DNA from: Zelonia costaricensis
Lineage: Eukaryota > Euglenozoa > Kinetoplastea > Trypanosomatida > Trypanosomatidae
Direction of reading: 5' to 3'
Assembly: GCA_030849075.1 (NCBI GenBank)
Contig: JASAOO010002831.1
Location: 1 to 10,615, forward strand
DNA: 10,615 bases
Shown here: piece by piece, positions 8,871-10,615 of the stretch
Layout: every line of letters begins with the position of its first letter
Position numbering within the stretch: the stretch's first letter is position 1
Notes under the pieces: generated by a model
Database searches by the model: none
Told to the model about the DNA's origin: nothing
What the model saw: the letters and a program-made list of their open reading frames with translations, nothing else
Made by a program: the position numbers and the translations under genes

Positions 8871-9121
8871 TAAGCGCGTGGGTCAGCGGGCGAGAAGGGC
8901 GGTGTTGGGAGTTGACCAGGAGGAGAACGGAAGAGGCGGGAGAGAGAGGGGAGAAGGGGGGGGGGAAGGTGGAGCGGCAAAGACGGAGCTGGGGACATGA
9001 GGAGATGAGTCACATGACAATAACCAAAAAAAAACCCAAGCAAAGACAAAAAGGGGCCGAACAGAATAACACAAAAGGGGGAAAAAAAGAAGAGAAGGAC
9101 ATGGCGTCACGTACCAACATG

Positions 9122-9134
9122 CACACACACACAC
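9122..9134. repeat. Short (CA)n tract
   Basis: Six and a half CA units about 250 nt past the elongase A stop, in its presumed 3' UTR. Confidence 0.85.
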
Positions 9135-9379
9135 CCCATACATGTGAAGGAGGAGGAGAGGGTGGGAGGGACGGAGAAGGGGTTTGGGAGAGGGGAGGGG
9201 AGGGGTGTGTGTCGAGGGGCCGCACAGCGACGTGAGGTGCTACCAGCTGAAGCGGAAGACGTGGGTAACGGTATCACAGGACGCAGGAAGCTGAGAAAGA
9301 CGAAGAGAGGGAGGTGGTCGTCTTCTCTTCTTTCTCGCCAGCCGTTGACTCATTGTGGCACTCTTTTCCCGGGCATCGA

Positions 9380-10366
9380 CTACTCGATCTTGCCGTCGCG
9401 GCGCCGCTCCCGGCGGTCGCGCTTCTTCAGAATGTAGTTGTCGCGGAAGAGCTTCACGAAAAGGACGATGTACGAGAAGTACATGCCCATCCCGAAGGCC
9501 AGCGACGACACGGTTGTGTCGCAGCGGCCCGGGTTGGCGATGTAGAGGTAGGTGGTGTACAGGATCAGCGTCATGCCGGTAAACATCTGCGCAATCTGCA
9601 GCAGCGTCACGAAGGCCGCGAAGGGGCGCACGAGCTTGCGCTGCCCGCAGGCGCACATGAAGTAGTAGAAGTACATGATGGAGTGCACCCACAAGTTCAT
9701 GACCGCGAAGCCGAGGCCGTTGCTGATGCCCGACACGTGCGCGTGCCAGCAGAACAGCATGACAGAGACGTGGTGGTACCAGTGGATGAACGGCACCGGC
9801 TTGTTCTTGAGCAGCAGGAACACCGTGTCCATCAACTCAGGGATCTTGCTGAGGTTGAAGGTGACCAGCCAGAAGGCGGTGGTGCCGTCTTCGAAGATGT
9901 TCCGGTTCCAGTAGCAGAGCGATGTGAAGAGGCCACCGCGCACGTGCGGCTGCATGTCCCACACCCCGGTCACACGATCCTTCTTGGGTGCCAGCCCGGG
10001 GAGCTCGCGGTCCGTCATGGTCAAGACACGGAAAAGGTTCGGGGCGCAGTAGCAGAACCCAATAGTCGAGGCGATGCTGAAGAAGAGGTTCCACGCGGCA
10101 ACGATCGTGTTCAGCCCTGGCATCGGCTTGCTGCCCAGCAGCCGCGGCAGCACCCGCGGACCGGCGTGCACGACCGAGATGTAGACCGCCGCGACGAGCA
10201 GCGGGATGTGCGGGGAGTCGCACATCCACTGATGCACCTCGCCGCCGACGAAGTGGGTGACCTGGTAGTGCGCCCAGAGGAGCGGGTTCAGCACCGACGG
10301 CGCGGGGCTCACAACCGGGAGCGCGGCGGCGCCGGCAGCGGGGATGCTAGGCGCAACCGAGGCCAT
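9380..10366 (-). CDS. ELO-family fatty acid elongase (3-ketoacyl-CoA synthase), elongase A
   Basis: 328 aa, ATG at 10366-10364, TAG at 9382-9380. Seen: an Ala/Pro-rich N-terminus of about 25 residues, hydrophobic segments about 53-70 and 85-108 (with WNLF at 92-95), KIPELMDT (174-181), HWYHH (195-199), the N-x-x-x-H-x-x-MYFYYF box (224-236), TLLQ (254-257), then two more hydrophobic stretches to about 308. The C-terminus is a strongly basic cluster (314-323) ending GKIE, with a single Lys at -3 rather than a full dilysine signal. Cys151 and Cys282 match the Cys pair of elongase B. In the ungapped core from LSKIPE to QIAQM the two proteins agree at 56 of 90 positions. Family role: condensation of acyl-CoA with malonyl-CoA in the ER membrane. 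The gene lies upstream of elongase B in the same presumed polycistron, 4.9 kb away. The start is the first ATG after a strong CAG acceptor, giving an 8-nt leader before the spliced-leader addition point. Which T. brucei ELO1-4 it resembles most cannot be decided here. Confidence 0.95.
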   Translation of the reverse strand: MASVAPSIPAAGAAALPVVSPAPSVLNPLLWAHYQVTHFVGGEVHQWMCDSPHIPLLVAAVYISVVHAGPRVLPRLLGSKPMPGLNTIVAAWNLFFSIASTIGFCYCAPNLFRVLTMTDRELPGLAPKKDRVTGVWDMQPHVRGGLFTSLCYWNRNIFEDGTTAFWLVTFNLSKIPELMDTVFLLLKNKPVPFIHWYHHVSVMLFCWHAHVSGISNGLGFAVMNLWVHSIMYFYYFMCACGQRKLVRPFAAFVTLLQIAQMFTGMTLILYTTYLYIANPGRCDTTVSSLAFGMGMYFSYIVLFVKLFRDNYILKKRDRRERRRDGKIE

Positions 10367-10374
10367 CTCGGTCG

Positions 10375-10410
10375 CTGTGGAGAGGAGGGGGGTGGGTAGG
10401 TGGGAGGTGT
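10375..10410 (-). promoter_or_regulatory. Putative trans-splice acceptor region of elongase A
   Basis: Reading the minus strand, a C-rich pyrimidine tract with only scattered A (10410-10379) ends in CCACAG, with AG at 10376-10375 as the first AG after the tract. The ATG follows after 8 nt (10374-10367). This fits a canonical trypanosomatid spliced-leader acceptor and supports 10366 as the true start. No transcription promoter is expected or seen, because genes in these organisms are transcribed polycistronically. Confidence 0.75.
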
Positions 10411-10411
10411 T

Positions 10412-10615
10412 CAGTACGTGATGCGCGTGTGCCTATGCGCACGCTGCGCAGTGTTACTTTTCGATGCACGTGCACGTGTACGTGTGTGCGTGTGGCTGGA
10501 CGGCGGCGTCGAGGGCGATTTCTCGATGACGCTACACGTGCGGATCGTGCGTGTGCCCCAAAAGGAGTGTTACTCGGTGAAAGGAGGGCGGAGAGAAGGG
10601 GGGGGGGAGAGGTAG
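10412..10615. other. Spacer upstream of elongase A
   Basis: Non-coding by inspection. It contains alternating GT/CG-rich sequence, a 10-bp palindrome TGCACGTGCA (10465-10474) and a G-run at the window end. It would belong to the 3' UTR or spacer of the next upstream gene, which lies outside the window. Confidence 0.6.

Larger units (their letters stand above)
4562..9379. other. 4.8 kb intergenic spacer between the two elongases
   Basis: No convincing gene. The sense (minus) strand is pyrimidine-rich with many (GT)n, T- and C-runs, and the plus strand is G/A-rich. Long open frames here (for example minus 5486-4584 and 8638-7706, plus 6794-7738) are translations of low-complexity DNA. A pyrimidine-rich strand is poor in stop codons, many of these frames lack an ATG at their given start, and the peptides are runs such as CVCVCV or Pro/Ser. 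It is expected to hold the 3' UTR of elongase A and the region feeding the elongase B splice site. Trypanosomatid poly(A) sites usually lie a few hundred bases upstream of the next acceptor, so unless an internal acceptor is used the elongase A 3' UTR would exceed 4 kb. Confidence 0.8.

Noticed and set aside
4562..9379. A degraded third elongase copy in the long spacer
   Set aside because: No trace of the KIPE, HWYHH or QIAQM coding sequence was seen on either strand of the spacer.
9314..10399. 361-codon plus-strand open frame opposite elongase A
   Set aside because: Antisense shadow of the elongase. The start is GTG and lies upstream of the only nearby plus-strand acceptor-like AG.
1..10615. 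tRNA, snoRNA, rRNA or CRISPR-type arrays
   Set aside because: No tRNA boxes, box C/D pairs or spaced direct repeats could be recognised by eye; the repeats present are simple microsatellites.

Overview
The window looks like nuclear DNA of a trypanosomatid, most likely Leishmania or a close relative. The two real genes are intronless, GC-rich and on the same (minus) strand. Each start codon lies just downstream of a polypyrimidine tract plus AG, the signature of spliced-leader trans-splicing. The spacers are long, full of (GT)n in the sense RNA and strongly pyrimidine-biased on the transcribed-RNA strand, as is typical of Leishmania UTRs. There are no bacterial-type operons, RBSs or promoters. 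The species assignment is inference.

Layout in the direction of transcription (right to left). (i) 10412-10615: upstream spacer, no gene. (ii) 10375-10410: splice-acceptor region, then ELO-family fatty acid elongase A (10366-9380, 328 aa). (iii) 4562-9379: a 4.8 kb spacer with no convincing coding sequence. It holds many microsatellites, two T12-T13/CAG splice-acceptor look-alikes (7132 and 6382), a Z-DNA-prone stretch and one island (about 7155-7570) where the strand bias disappears. (iv) 4512-4561: splice-acceptor region containing a (GT)8 microsatellite, then elongase B (4493-3495, 332 aa). (v) 1-3494: downstream spacer with no recognisable gene, containing a 25-bp minisatellite duplication with the window's only ambiguous base (1826) and a (TCCC)7 array.

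Both proteins carry the full ELO signature: the K-x-P-E-x-x-D-T box, the HWYHH histidine box, the N-x-x-x-H-x-x-M-Y box and the T-x-L-Q box. They are expected to be ER membrane condensing enzymes (3-ketoacyl-CoA synthases). Trypanosomatids are known to build much of their fatty acid with sets of ELO elongases of different chain-length range, and Leishmania carries these genes as an array, so the window is probably a slice of such an array. The two proteins match at 56 of 90 positions in the ungapped core (my count) but differ at both ends, so they look like old, functionally separated paralogues. I did not find a clearly novel system. The observations most worth a second look are the microsatellite inside the elongase B splice region, the very long spacer with internal splice-acceptor look-alikes, and the compositional island with small ORFs.
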